From: Mycobacterium asiaticum
GTDB lineage: Bacteria > Actinomycetota > Actinomycetes > Mycobacteriales > Mycobacteriaceae
Reading direction: 5' to 3'
Assembly: GCF_001673315.1 (NCBI RefSeq)
Contig: NZ_LZLQ01000010.1
Coordinates: forward strand, 1 to 64,000
DNA: 64,000 nucleotides
This document shows, piece by piece, positions 10,053 through 18,525 of the stretch. The position numbers and the translations under genes are program-made. The notes under the pieces were generated by a model. That model did not search any database, had not been told where the DNA came from, and saw only the letters and a list, made by a program, of their open reading frames with translations. Positions within the stretch are counted from its first letter, which is position 1. Each line of letters starts with the position of its first letter.

Positions 10053-10463
10053 ATGAGCAGCGAACTGACGCAAGAGGTTTCCGGCCGGCTCACCGCCGAC
10101 CACTACGGCTGGCTGACCACCGTCGCGAAGTCCGGACAACCGGTCCCGCGGTTGATCTGGTTCTACTTCGACGGCACCGATCTGACGGTCTACACCCAGC
10201 CCCGCGCCGCCAAGGTCAGACACATCGAAGCGCATCCGCAGGTGAGCCTGAATCTCGATTCCGACGGCAATGGAGGCGGCATCATTGTGGTCGGCGGGAC
10301 GGCGGTGGTGGACGCCATCGACGTTGACTGCCGCGACGACGAACCCTACTGGGCCAAATACCGGGAAGACGCTGAACGTTTCGGCCTCACCGATGCGATG
10401 GCCTCCTACAGCACCCGGCTGCGAATCACCCCGGCCAAGGTGTGGACGACGCCCACCGCCTAG
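10053..10463 (+). CDS. PPOX-class (split beta-barrel) F420- or FMN-dependent oxidoreductase
   Basis: 136 residues, homologue of Rv3369 (144 aa). Family features are VAKSGQPVPRLIWFYFDG near residue 25, the strand-turn LTVYTQPRAAKVRHIEAHP (a flavin-phosphate-binding Arg/Lys pattern of the pyridoxamine-oxidase fold), and the C-terminal strand RLRITPAKVWTTPTA. Actinobacterial members of this size often use F420 rather than FMN, so the cofactor is left open. The last codons overlap the convergent SDR gene by 4 bp. Confidence 0.88.
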   Translation: MSSELTQEVSGRLTADHYGWLTTVAKSGQPVPRLIWFYFDGTDLTVYTQPRAAKVRHIEAHPQVSLNLDSDGNGGGIIVVGGTAVVDAIDVDCRDDEPYWAKYREDAERFGLTDAMASYSTRLRITPAKVWTTPTA

Positions 10464-11296
10464 TGGTCCAGATCGGTTGAGACCGAAACGCCGCGCCAGT
10501 TGTCGATGTCGGCCTGCAGGTCTTTGATCTTGTTCTCGACGGCCGCAACGCAGTCGGTACCCAACAGCAGATGTAACGGCGGTTCGGCCACTGCCGCGAT
10601 GTCCACGATCGCCGCGGCGGCCTTGACCGGGTCGCCGGGCTGGGCGTGGTTGGTGTCCACGGCATGCGCGCGCACGGCCCCGGCGGTAGGTGCGTAGTCC
10701 TCGATGACGGTTTCCTCCGTTCCGAGACTGGACGCGTCCAGGAAGTCGGTGCGGAAGTAGCCCGGCTCCACGATTGTGACCCGAATGCCCAGCGGTTCAA
10801 CCTCTTTGGCCAGCGCTTCGCTAAATCCCTCCACCGCGAATTTGGTCGAGCAGTACACACCCCAGCCGGGGCTGCCCATCAGCCCGCCGACGGAGCTCAT
10901 GTTGATGATGTGACCCGAACGCTGCCGGCGCATCACCGGTAGCACCGCTCGTTGCATGGTCAGGGTGCCGAAGACGTTGACCTCATAGACAGCGCGGGCA
11001 GAGGCGTCGGAGGCTTCTTCGACGGCTCCGAGCAGACCGCGGCCGGCGTTGTTCACCAGCGCGTCGATCCGCCCGAATCTCTCGACAGCGGCCGAAACCG
11101 CCGCGGCAGCCTGATCCCCGTCGGTCACGTCCAGATCGACGGCGAGCAACGCGTCGCCTGCATCGGGAAACTGTGCCGGGATCTGATCCGCGCGTCGGGC
11201 GGTGGCCACCACCCGATCCCCCTGGCTGAGGATCTTGCGTGCGATCTCGAGACCGAAGCCGCGAGAAGCTCCCGTGAGAAACCAGACCTTTGACAT
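10460..11296 (-). CDS. Short-chain dehydrogenase/reductase
   Basis: 278 residues from ATG 11296, which has a strong GGAGG ribosome site 5 bases upstream; an upstream start at 11323 would lose that site. Classical SDR motifs: cofactor-binding LTGASRGFGLEIA (TGxxxGxG) near residue 8, VNNAGRGLLG (NNAG) near 82, catalytic Ser in NMSSVGGLMG and YCSTKFAVE (YxxxK) near 150. The substrate is not evident. It lies downstream of dnaE2 on the same strand with a 71-bp gap, so read-through from the SOS promoter is possible but unproven. Confidence 0.9.
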   Translation of the reverse strand: MSKVWFLTGASRGFGLEIARKILSQGDRVVATARRADQIPAQFPDAGDALLAVDLDVTDGDQAAAAVSAAVERFGRIDALVNNAGRGLLGAVEEASDASARAVYEVNVFGTLTMQRAVLPVMRRQRSGHIINMSSVGGLMGSPGWGVYCSTKFAVEGFSEALAKEVEPLGIRVTIVEPGYFRTDFLDASSLGTEETVIEDYAPTAGAVRAHAVDTNHAQPGDPVKAAAAIVDIAAVAEPPLHLLLGTDCVAAVENKIKDLQADIDNWRGVSVSTDLDH

Positions 11297-11367
11297 CGCG
11301 CCTCCTTCTATGAGTGCTCCCAATACTCTGCGACCATTCGCGCGACGCGTCTACTCGGGGGGCACAG

Positions 11368-14300
11368 TCACCGGAAGTCCCGCGACTTCGATCCGACGGC
11401 CAGACTGATGCGGCCTATGCGTTCGGCCACGACAGTGATTGCCCCGCTGGCGTTTTGAACCTGGCCGCGGATCAGCAGGGCCGGTGCCGTGTGCGCCACC
11501 TTGCGATGCCGCTCCCAAACTCCCGGCGTGCAGAGCACATTGATCATCCCGGTTTCGTCCTCGAGGTTGACGAACGTCACCCCCTGCGCGGTGCCCGGAC
11601 GCTGACGATGGGTCACCGCACCGGCGATCAGCACTCGGTCGCCGTCGGGCACCGACGCCAGCGCGTCAGCGGGCACCACCCCCATCGCGTCCAAGTCCGC
11701 CCGCAGGAACTGCGTCGGATAACTGTCCGGAGAGACACCGGTGGCCCACACGTCGGCGGCGGCCAGCTCCAATTCACTCATTCCCGGCAGCGCCGGGATA
11801 TGCGACGACGAGCCCACTCCAGGCAACCGGTCCGGCCGCTGAGTGGCCGCGGCCCCCGCCGCCCACAGGCCCTCCCGTCGGGACATCCCGAAGCAACTCA
11901 ACGCTCCGGCTGTCGCCAGGGCTTCGGTCTGCGGTACGGAGAGTTGCAGCCGCGACGTCAGATCCAGCAGAGAAGTGAACGGCCCGTTAGCTTTCCGCTC
12001 ATCAGCCAGCTTTTCGGCGAGGTCCGCACCAATGTGCCGGACCGCCCCCAGCCCGAGCCGGACCTCCGTTCCGATGTTCTCCAGCGTCGCGTGCGCCAAG
12101 CTGGCGTTGACACATGGACCGTGCACCAACACCCCGTGCCGGCGCGCATCGGCCACCAGCGACTGCGGCGAGTAGAAACCCATCGGCTGGGCACGCAACA
12201 GCGCCGCACAGAACGCCGCCGGATGATGCAGCTTGAACCACGAGGAGTAGAACACCAGCGAGGCGAAGGACAGCGCGTGACTTTCCGGAAAACCGAAGTT
12301 GGCGAACGCCTCCAGCTTCTCGTAGATCCGGTCGATCACCTCGTCATCGGCACCGTGCAGTGTGCGCATGCCGTCGTAGAACCGGCTGCGCAGCCGACGC
12401 ATCCGCTCAGTCGAGCGTTTGGAACCCATGGCGCGCCGCAGTTGGTCGGCCTCGGCGGCGGAGAAACCGGCGCAATCGACTGCAAGCTGCATCAGTTGTT
12501 CTTGAAAGAGCGGCACGCCCAATGTCTTTCGCAACGCGGATGCCATGGACGGGTGGTCGTAGACGACTGGGTCGACGCCGTTGCGCCGCTTGATGTAGGG
12601 ATGCACCGACCCACCCTGGATAGGTCCGGGACGGATCAGTGCCACCTCCACCACCAGGTCGTAGAAGATCCGGGGCCGCAGTCGCGGCAACGTGGCCATC
12701 TGCGCCCGCGACTCCACCTGGAACACGCCGACCGAGTCGGCCCGGGACAACATCTCGTACACCGCAGGCTCGGAAAGGTCTAGCCGGGCCAGGTCCACCT
12801 CGATGCCTTTGTGCTCGGCCACCAGGTCCCTGGCGTAATGCAGCGCCGAGAGCATGCCCAGCCCCAGCAGGTCGAACTTCACCAGACCGATTGCCGCACA
12901 GTCGTCTTTGTCCCACTGCAGGACACTGCGGTTCTCCATCCGCGCCCATTCCACCGGGCACACGTCGGCGATCGGCCGGTCGCAGATCACCATGCCGCCG
13001 GAATGGATGCCCATGTGCCGGGGCAGGTTGCGGATCTGGTTGGCCAGATCGACCACCTGCTCGGGAATACCTTCGATATCGGCCGGCTGTCCCGACCAGT
13101 GGCTGATCTGCTTACTCCACGCGTCCTGCTGTCCCTGTGAGAAACCCAGCGCACGGGCCATGTCACGCACCGCGCTGCGCGCTCGGTAGGTGATGACGTT
13201 GGCTACCTGGGCGGCATAGTCACGGCCGTATTTGTCGTAGACGTACTGGATGACTTTTTCCCGCTGATCCGACTCGATGTCGATGTCGATGTCGGGCGGC
13301 CCGTCCCGGGCGGGTGACAGGAATCGTTCGAACAGCAGATCGTTGGCCACCGGGTCGACGGCGGTGACACCAAGGGCATAACAGACCGCGGAATTGGCCG
13401 CCGACCCCCGCCCCTGGCACAGGATGTCGTGGTCTCGACAGAACCGGGTGATGTCGTCCACCACCAGGAAGTAACCCGGAAATTGCAGTTGGGCAATGAT
13501 TTTCAGCTCATGCTCGATCTGAGCGTAGGCACGTGGTGCAGCGTCGGGAGGCCCGTAGCGATCGGCGGCACCCACCATGGTCAACGAGCGCAACCAGCTG
13601 TCCTCGGTATGCCCGGCAGGTACGTCGAACGGCGGTAGCTGCGGCGCGATCAGCGCCAGACCGAACGCGCACTGCTCCCCGAGTTCAGCGGCCGCCGTCA
13701 CCGCCTCGGGACACTGCGCGAACAACCGGGCCATCTCAGCACCGGACCGCAGGTGTGAGCCACCCAGCGGCGCCAGCCACCCGGCAGCCGCATCCAGGGA
13801 CTGCCGGGCCCGGATCGCGCCCATCGCCATGGCCAGTCGGCGACGGGACGGATGGGCGAAATGTGCTCCTGTGGTGGCGACGACGCCGACGCCGAAACGG
13901 GACGCCAGCCCGGCCAGTAGCGCGTTGCGTTCGTCGTCGAGCGGTTGGCCGTGATGGGTCAATTCGACGCTGACCCGTTCGGCGGTGAACCGGTCCACCA
14001 GGTCGGCCAGGGCACGCTCCGCCGCTTCCGGTCCGCCTTCGGAAAGGGCTTGACGCACAGCACCTTTCCGGCATCCGGTAAGGATGTGCCAGTGTCCGCC
14101 AGCCACCTCGGTCAGCGAGTCGATGTCGTAACGCAGCTTGCCCTTCTCACCCCCTGCCAGGTGCGCGGCGGCTAACGACCGGGACAACCGCCGGTATCCT
14201 TCCGGCCCACGGGCCAGCACCAGCAGATGGGGCCCGGGCGGATCCGGTTGTTCCGTGCGGGCCTCCGATACAGACGATGCTCCCAATGACAGCTCGGCGC

Positions 14301-14661
14301 CGAAAACCGTGCGCACGTCGAGTTCGGCGGCGGCCTCGGCGAACCGCACCGCGCCATACAGACCGTTGTGGTCGGTCAGCGCGAGGGCGCGCAGACCCAG
14401 TCGGGCAGCCTCTTCGACCAACTCCTCGGGTGTGCTGGCCCCGTCGAGAAAGCTGTACGCCGAATGTGCATGCAACTCGGCATACGCGACCGACGACCGG
14501 GTCCGTTGCCCGACCGGCTTTGCCGTGTAAGTCCCGCGCTTGGTCGACAAGGGAGCGTCGTCGGCCGGCCGCACTGGAACAGGCGCCCCGGCATGGCGTG
14601 GTTTGCCGTCGAGAACCCGTTCCATTTCGGACCAACTAGGTGGTCCGTTGTGCCAACCCAT
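11368..14661 (-). CDS. dnaE2: Error-prone DNA polymerase III alpha subunit DnaE2
   Basis: 1097-residue C-family polymerase. The N-terminal PHP domain starts at YAELHAHSAYSFLDGAS with LTDHNGLYGAVRFAEA; the palm carries the catalytic DIDIDIES motif near residue 457; helix-hairpin-helix and OB-fold (VLIAGAVTHRQRPGTAQGVT) regions follow. Homologue of Rv3370c. It carries out translesion synthesis and damage-induced mutagenesis together with ImuA' and ImuB, whose genes lie 12 kb away in this window. A perfect LexA box lies 13 bp upstream of the ATG, and a TAAGAT -10-like hexamer (14668-14673) ends 6 bp before the start, suggesting a leaderless SOS-induced transcript. Confidence 0.97.
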   Translation of the reverse strand: MGWHNGPPSWSEMERVLDGKPRHAGAPVPVRPADDAPLSTKRGTYTAKPVGQRTRSSVAYAELHAHSAYSFLDGASTPEELVEEAARLGLRALALTDHNGLYGAVRFAEAAAELDVRTVFGAELSLGASSVSEARTEQPDPPGPHLLVLARGPEGYRRLSRSLAAAHLAGGEKGKLRYDIDSLTEVAGGHWHILTGCRKGAVRQALSEGGPEAAERALADLVDRFTAERVSVELTHHGQPLDDERNALLAGLASRFGVGVVATTGAHFAHPSRRRLAMAMGAIRARQSLDAAAGWLAPLGGSHLRSGAEMARLFAQCPEAVTAAAELGEQCAFGLALIAPQLPPFDVPAGHTEDSWLRSLTMVGAADRYGPPDAAPRAYAQIEHELKIIAQLQFPGYFLVVDDITRFCRDHDILCQGRGSAANSAVCYALGVTAVDPVANDLLFERFLSPARDGPPDIDIDIESDQREKVIQYVYDKYGRDYAAQVANVITYRARSAVRDMARALGFSQGQQDAWSKQISHWSGQPADIEGIPEQVVDLANQIRNLPRHMGIHSGGMVICDRPIADVCPVEWARMENRSVLQWDKDDCAAIGLVKFDLLGLGMLSALHYARDLVAEHKGIEVDLARLDLSEPAVYEMLSRADSVGVFQVESRAQMATLPRLRPRIFYDLVVEVALIRPGPIQGGSVHPYIKRRNGVDPVVYDHPSMASALRKTLGVPLFQEQLMQLAVDCAGFSAAEADQLRRAMGSKRSTERMRRLRSRFYDGMRTLHGADDEVIDRIYEKLEAFANFGFPESHALSFASLVFYSSWFKLHHPAAFCAALLRAQPMGFYSPQSLVADARRHGVLVHGPCVNASLAHATLENIGTEVRLGLGAVRHIGADLAEKLADERKANGPFTSLLDLTSRLQLSVPQTEALATAGALSCFGMSRREGLWAAGAAATQRPDRLPGVGSSSHIPALPGMSELELAAADVWATGVSPDSYPTQFLRADLDAMGVVPADALASVPDGDRVLIAGAVTHRQRPGTAQGVTFVNLEDETGMINVLCTPGVWERHRKVAHTAPALLIRGQVQNASGAITVVAERIGRISLAVGSKSRDFR

Positions 14662-14673
14662 CCTGCCATCTTA

Positions 14674-14689
14674 TCGAACACCTGTTCGA
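14674..14689. promoter_or_regulatory. LexA (SOS) box of dnaE2
   Basis: TCGAACACCTGTTCGA is a perfect palindrome of the mycobacterial SOS consensus TCGAAC-N4-GTTCGA. It lies immediately upstream of the -10-like TAAGAT and the dnaE2 start, so bound LexA would block the promoter. Known biology: dnaE2 is LexA-controlled and DNA-damage inducible in mycobacteria. Confidence 0.95.
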
Positions 14690-14899
14690 TGGGAGAAATC
14701 TTCCCGAACAGACCAAAGCCGACACCCAAAGGGCTTCCAAACGGGTGAGAAACAAATTGCCAGGTGCACCTCCGGGCGGCGCATCACCGCAGTTAGACGC
14801 AACTTCCATGGGGACACACGTTCTTAACCTGGGGCGCTACCGCCGTACACACCTCATCCGGATACTGGTACAAGTTGAAGAAACAGCGTCGGGGGCGTT

Positions 14900-16171
14900 A
14901 TGACACAGCAGATGGCAGCGGACACGGGTTTCTTCGGCTGTTCGGCACCAGGTCAACACTCGAGCATGGCGGTGGCCGCAGTTGCCATCGTCGAAGGTCG
15001 TGCTCCGGACCGCGAGTCGGTCGAAGATTTGCTGGCAGAACGAATCGCGCCGGGCCTCCGAGTGGCCGCGGACCTTTCCCGGCACGTGCAGCGAATGGCC
15101 CTCCCCCAGCCCGGCGACGATCGCGAACTGTTCCACGCCATCACCCACGCACTGGAACATCCCCTCGAATTCGACGGTCCGCGATGGGAATGCTGGATCA
15201 TCGAAGGCCTCCGCCACGACCGGTGGGCGATCTTGATCAGGGTCCACCACAGCCTCACCAGCCTCACCGCGTTATCGCCTGCCCACCTTCTCATCCGGCT
15301 CTGCGCCGATGCGCCAAACGATGCGTTCCGTGAAGATGTTGCTCCGCAGCACATTTCGCCCCCGCAAACCGTCTCGCAAGGCTGGACCGATGCTCTCCTG
15401 CAGGTACCCGCGACGTTGGGGAAGGCCGTGGCGCGCGTCGCCACGCTGCCCATCTCGTGGCTGTTGCCGACGGATGCCGCCACCACCAGACGGCACTACC
15501 GCACGGTGTGGATACCGCGTGCCACGGTCGAAAGCGTGTCCCGCAAGTTCGGCGTGCAGCCCGACGACGTCGCGCTGGCGGCAGTCACCGAGGGCTTCCG
15601 CACGGTCCTGAAGCGGCGCGGCGAAAAGCCGCGGGCGGACATGTTGCGCACCGTGGGCTCAGCGCTGTCGGGCCTGCCCGTCCAGCACAACGACCCTGTC
15701 CAGCAACTCCGCGCCGTGCACCTCATGTCGGACCACACCGGCCAGGGGCCGAACCCGATTTCGCCATTTGCTTTGTGTGCCAAAGCAATGCAGGCGGTGA
15801 CCAGACCCCTCGGACAAACCCGAGTAACGGTGGCCGGCACCGCCACCGGGCCGCGACGACAGTTGCATCTGCTGGGCCGACGGGTGGAGCGCCTTCTGCC
15901 CATCCCGCCGACCGCGCCGGGCCTCAGCACCGGGGTTGCGGTTTTCGGCTACGGAGACGAACTGGTTTTCGGCATCACGGCCGGCTACGACGACGCAGCG
16001 GAAATGCAGCACCTGGCCGGCGGCATCGAACTGGGCATGGCGCGATTGGCGGCGCTCAACGACGACTCGGTCGTACTGTTCGACCGGCGTCGCAAGCGCC
16101 CGGCCCGGGGACTGCCCATCAACGCCACCCGTCGGGCCCCGTCGACGTCGCGGGCCCGGGTGCGCCACTGA
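14900..16171 (+). CDS. WS/DGAT-like acyltransferase with degenerate active site
   Basis: 423 residues, position and family as Rv3371 (triacylglycerol synthase group). The condensation-like HHxxxDG motif is represented by VHHSLTSLTAL near residue 118, so the two histidines are present but the Asp-Gly pair is replaced by Ser-Leu. Other family regions are present: QPDDVALAAVTEGFRTVLKR in the middle, VSALSGLP-type strands (TVGSALSGLPVQHND) and the C-terminal VFGYGDELVFGITAGYDDA, close to the usual NVxGYxxxLxxGxxxD. The family esterifies diacylglycerol or fatty alcohol with acyl-CoA; activity here is uncertain because of the motif change. It is divergent from dnaE2. Confidence 0.82.
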   Translation: MTQQMAADTGFFGCSAPGQHSSMAVAAVAIVEGRAPDRESVEDLLAERIAPGLRVAADLSRHVQRMALPQPGDDRELFHAITHALEHPLEFDGPRWECWIIEGLRHDRWAILIRVHHSLTSLTALSPAHLLIRLCADAPNDAFREDVAPQHISPPQTVSQGWTDALLQVPATLGKAVARVATLPISWLLPTDAATTRRHYRTVWIPRATVESVSRKFGVQPDDVALAAVTEGFRTVLKRRGEKPRADMLRTVGSALSGLPVQHNDPVQQLRAVHLMSDHTGQGPNPISPFALCAKAMQAVTRPLGQTRVTVAGTATGPRRQLHLLGRRVERLLPIPPTAPGLSTGVAVFGYGDELVFGITAGYDDAAEMQHLAGGIELGMARLAALNDDSVVLFDRRRKRPARGLPINATRRAPSTSRARVRH

Positions 16172-16280
16172 CCGACGCACTCCTGTCGGTCCGCAGCCGA
16201 TGTGGCTGGGCGGGACGGTGCTGGCTAATGTTCTGGCCCATGAGTGAGCGGATCACGGCCGATTCGGTTTCGCGGTCTCG

Positions 16281-17168
16281 ATGAATCCCGACGCCTTCTG
16301 CACGTCCGATGAATGGAGCGGGATCGCAGCGGCATCGTCGACGTCGCAACTTGCCGGTGTGCTCGGCGGGTTCCTGATTACGGCGATCGCCCTGCTGTTC
16401 GACCGCAGCGGTCGCGAAGGCGCGCACACCATGGCACTGTTCTCCTCGGCGGTGCTGATTCTGATGCTGGACAGCTACCTGTTCAGCCTCCTCTCGGGCA
16501 CTCACCCGTCCGAGAGCGGGGACCGCCAAGGTATCTGTGCGATCGCCTGGACGCAGGGAAACCTGGCGACCGGGATGCTCGCGGCCGGCACCACCGGACT
16601 GTTCGGCGGGCTGGGCTGGATGCTCGCCAGTCACGCGGTGAACAAGGCACCGACGGAAGATCCCTCAGACATCCGCGCGTACAGCTTCCTGGCCGAACTC
16701 GGCGGGTGGCTGACGTTCGGCGCCGCCATGACTACAACGTTGATCATGAGCGAGACGAGTATCGATTACCTGCATTTGGTCCTCGGCCACCGGCCCGCCC
16801 TCTGGCTCACCGGAACGATCGTCACCTTCTGCGCCCTGGCCATTCTGCTCGATTTCGTGCTGGTGTACATCCGCACCAGGGCCTTGAATCGGTCGCTGAA
16901 GACCGCCGAGCCAACACAATTGGAGTTGAGGTCGATCAAAGTCGCCACGGTGGGAACCCTGTTCCTCACGGTCGCCGCTTCGTGGCTCGCCGTCAGCCTG
17001 GCACGCCTTCCGGTTGCCTGGCTGTCCACACCCAACCGGGCATTGGTGCTACTCGTGTTCGTGCTCTCGCTTCTGGTGCCGACGGTTATCTCGACCGCGA
17101 TCTGCTATTCCGTCGCCAGCACCGACGAGAATCCCCTGCGGCGCCTCCGGTTCGAGTCCCACCACTGA
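16281..17168 (+). CDS. Seven-TM membrane protein of unknown function
   Basis: 295 residues with about seven hydrophobic segments: LAGVLGGFLITAIALLF (near 24), ALFSSAVLILMLDSYLF (52), MLAAGTTGLFGGLGWML (98), LGGWLTFGAAMTTTLIM (140), WLTGTIVTFCALAILLDF (174), VATVGTLFLTVAASWLAV (220) and VLLVFVLSLLVPTVIST (255). I do not recognise the family. It ends 14 bp before otsB2 and may be transcribed with it, but nothing in the sequence links it to trehalose. The ATG at 16281 is chosen because the following residues run directly into the first helix. Confidence 0.75.
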   Translation: MNPDAFCTSDEWSGIAAASSTSQLAGVLGGFLITAIALLFDRSGREGAHTMALFSSAVLILMLDSYLFSLLSGTHPSESGDRQGICAIAWTQGNLATGMLAAGTTGLFGGLGWMLASHAVNKAPTEDPSDIRAYSFLAELGGWLTFGAAMTTTLIMSETSIDYLHLVLGHRPALWLTGTIVTFCALAILLDFVLVYIRTRALNRSLKTAEPTQLELRSIKVATVGTLFLTVAASWLAVSLARLPVAWLSTPNRALVLLVFVLSLLVPTVISTAICYSVASTDENPLRRLRFESHH

Positions 17169-17182
17169 CCTATGGTGAGTCA

Positions 17183-18292
17183 ATGTCGGTGATCATCGAC
17201 CCCCGCCGCCATGATGCGGTCCTCTTCGACGCAGCGCTATCTCAAACGCAGCCGCTGATCGACAAATTGCACGGCGTCGGTCTCGGCACTGGTGTCTTCT
17301 CGCCGGACGGCGCTTCGCTGCATACCGCCGTCGACAAGCTGGCCGTCCGGGCGGGCAGATGCGCCGTGCTCGCCGCCGAGGAACCCGGCGTCACGGCTGC
17401 GCGTGCAGCCGGGTTCGCCCTGGTGATCGGCGTGACTGTGGCCGGGGGTGACGTCGAGATCAGTGCCGTCGAGGAGGTCGGCGTACGCACCGGGGACCGG
17501 CGGATGTCTGAACTTCCGGACGCAACGCAGGCCATCGGGCAGGACCTCACCATCCGGAAGCCGGCCGTGTTCTTCGACTTCGACGGCACGCTGTCCGACA
17601 TCGTGAACAATCCCGACGAAGCCAGGCTCGTCGCTGGTGCGGCCGAGGCGCTCACATCGTTGGCGGTCCAGTGCCCGGTTGCGATATTGAGCGGTCGCGA
17701 TCTGGCGGACGTGACCGAACGCGTGGGTTTGTCCGGCATTTGGTACGCCGGCAGTCACGGGTTTGAACTGACCGCGCCTGATGGCACCCATCATCAGAAC
17801 GAAGAAGCGGCGCAGGCTATCCCGGTACTGGAGGGGGCCGCAGCTCAGTTGCGTGAAAAGCTGGCCGCCATTCCGGGAGTTGTGGTGGAGCACAAACGTT
17901 TTGGGGTCGCGGTGCACTATCGCAATGCTGACCGCGACCGCGCCGGCGAGGTGGCCGCGGCGGTGCGCACCGCAGGGCAACGCGATGCGTTGCGGGTGAC
18001 CACCGGACGCGAAGTCATCGAGCTGCGGCCCGATCTGGACTGGGACAAGGGCAAGACCCTGCGCTGGGTGATCGATCATTTGCACGACGCGGGATCCGGA
18101 CCGCTGCTCCCGATGTATCTCGGTGACGACATCACCGACGAGGATGCCTTCGACGCAGTGCGCAATGACGGTATTCCGATTGTGGTGCGGCACAACGATG
18201 ACGGCGATCGGGCCACCGCTGCACAGTTCGCTTTGGACAGTCCCGCACGCGTCGCCGAGTTCACCGAGCAATTGGCGCAGCGAATCCGCTGA
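17183..18292 (+). CDS. otsB2: Trehalose-6-phosphate phosphatase OtsB2
   Basis: 369 residues from ATG 17183 (MSVIIDPRRHDAVLFDAALS). An N-terminal HAD-like cap domain of about 120 residues is typical of mycobacterial OtsB2 (Rv3372, 391 aa). The catalytic HAD domain has VFFDFDGTLSDI (nucleophile and acid aspartates, near residue 131-137), AILSGRDLADV, WDKGKTLRWVIDHL and LGDDITDEDAFDAV with the metal-binding aspartates. It hydrolyses trehalose-6-phosphate to trehalose, the last step of the OtsA-OtsB route, and is essential in M. tuberculosis. A long open frame upstream of 17183 is only the shadow of the 7-TM gene. Confidence 0.96.
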   Translation: MSVIIDPRRHDAVLFDAALSQTQPLIDKLHGVGLGTGVFSPDGASLHTAVDKLAVRAGRCAVLAAEEPGVTAARAAGFALVIGVTVAGGDVEISAVEEVGVRTGDRRMSELPDATQAIGQDLTIRKPAVFFDFDGTLSDIVNNPDEARLVAGAAEALTSLAVQCPVAILSGRDLADVTERVGLSGIWYAGSHGFELTAPDGTHHQNEEAAQAIPVLEGAAAQLREKLAAIPGVVVEHKRFGVAVHYRNADRDRAGEVAAAVRTAGQRDALRVTTGREVIELRPDLDWDKGKTLRWVIDHLHDAGSGPLLPMYLGDDITDEDAFDAVRNDGIPIVVRHNDDGDRATAAQFALDSPARVAEFTEQLAQRIR

Positions 18293-18525
18293 CGTCGGCT
18301 GCGGATCCGAATGCGTGGCCACGGTGACACACGGTCTGGTTCACCGACCGGTACCGGCAGAGGAGCACGCCTGACCTGCGGAGATCCGTGGGTTCACGGC
18401 ATCGGTGACGGCAATAGGGTGCCGCACGGGTCGCCTGGCCGCTGATCCCCGCGGGCGGGGTATCAAGGTTTGCGGTTGCCCGCCCGTGGTACGAACTGTA
18501 CTAACCAGCCCTGATCCTGGGCCGG

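Noticed and set aside
16313..17182. Long plus-strand open frame leading into OtsB2, suggesting a much larger protein
   Set aside because: This part is a +1-frame shadow of the 7-TM gene (16281-17168), is Arg-rich and has no hydrophobic or family pattern; OtsB2 starts naturally at ATG 17183.
18293..18525. Possible riboswitch before the amino acid permease
   Set aside because: The 230-bp leader has some inverted repeats but no motif of a known riboswitch class that I could recognise.
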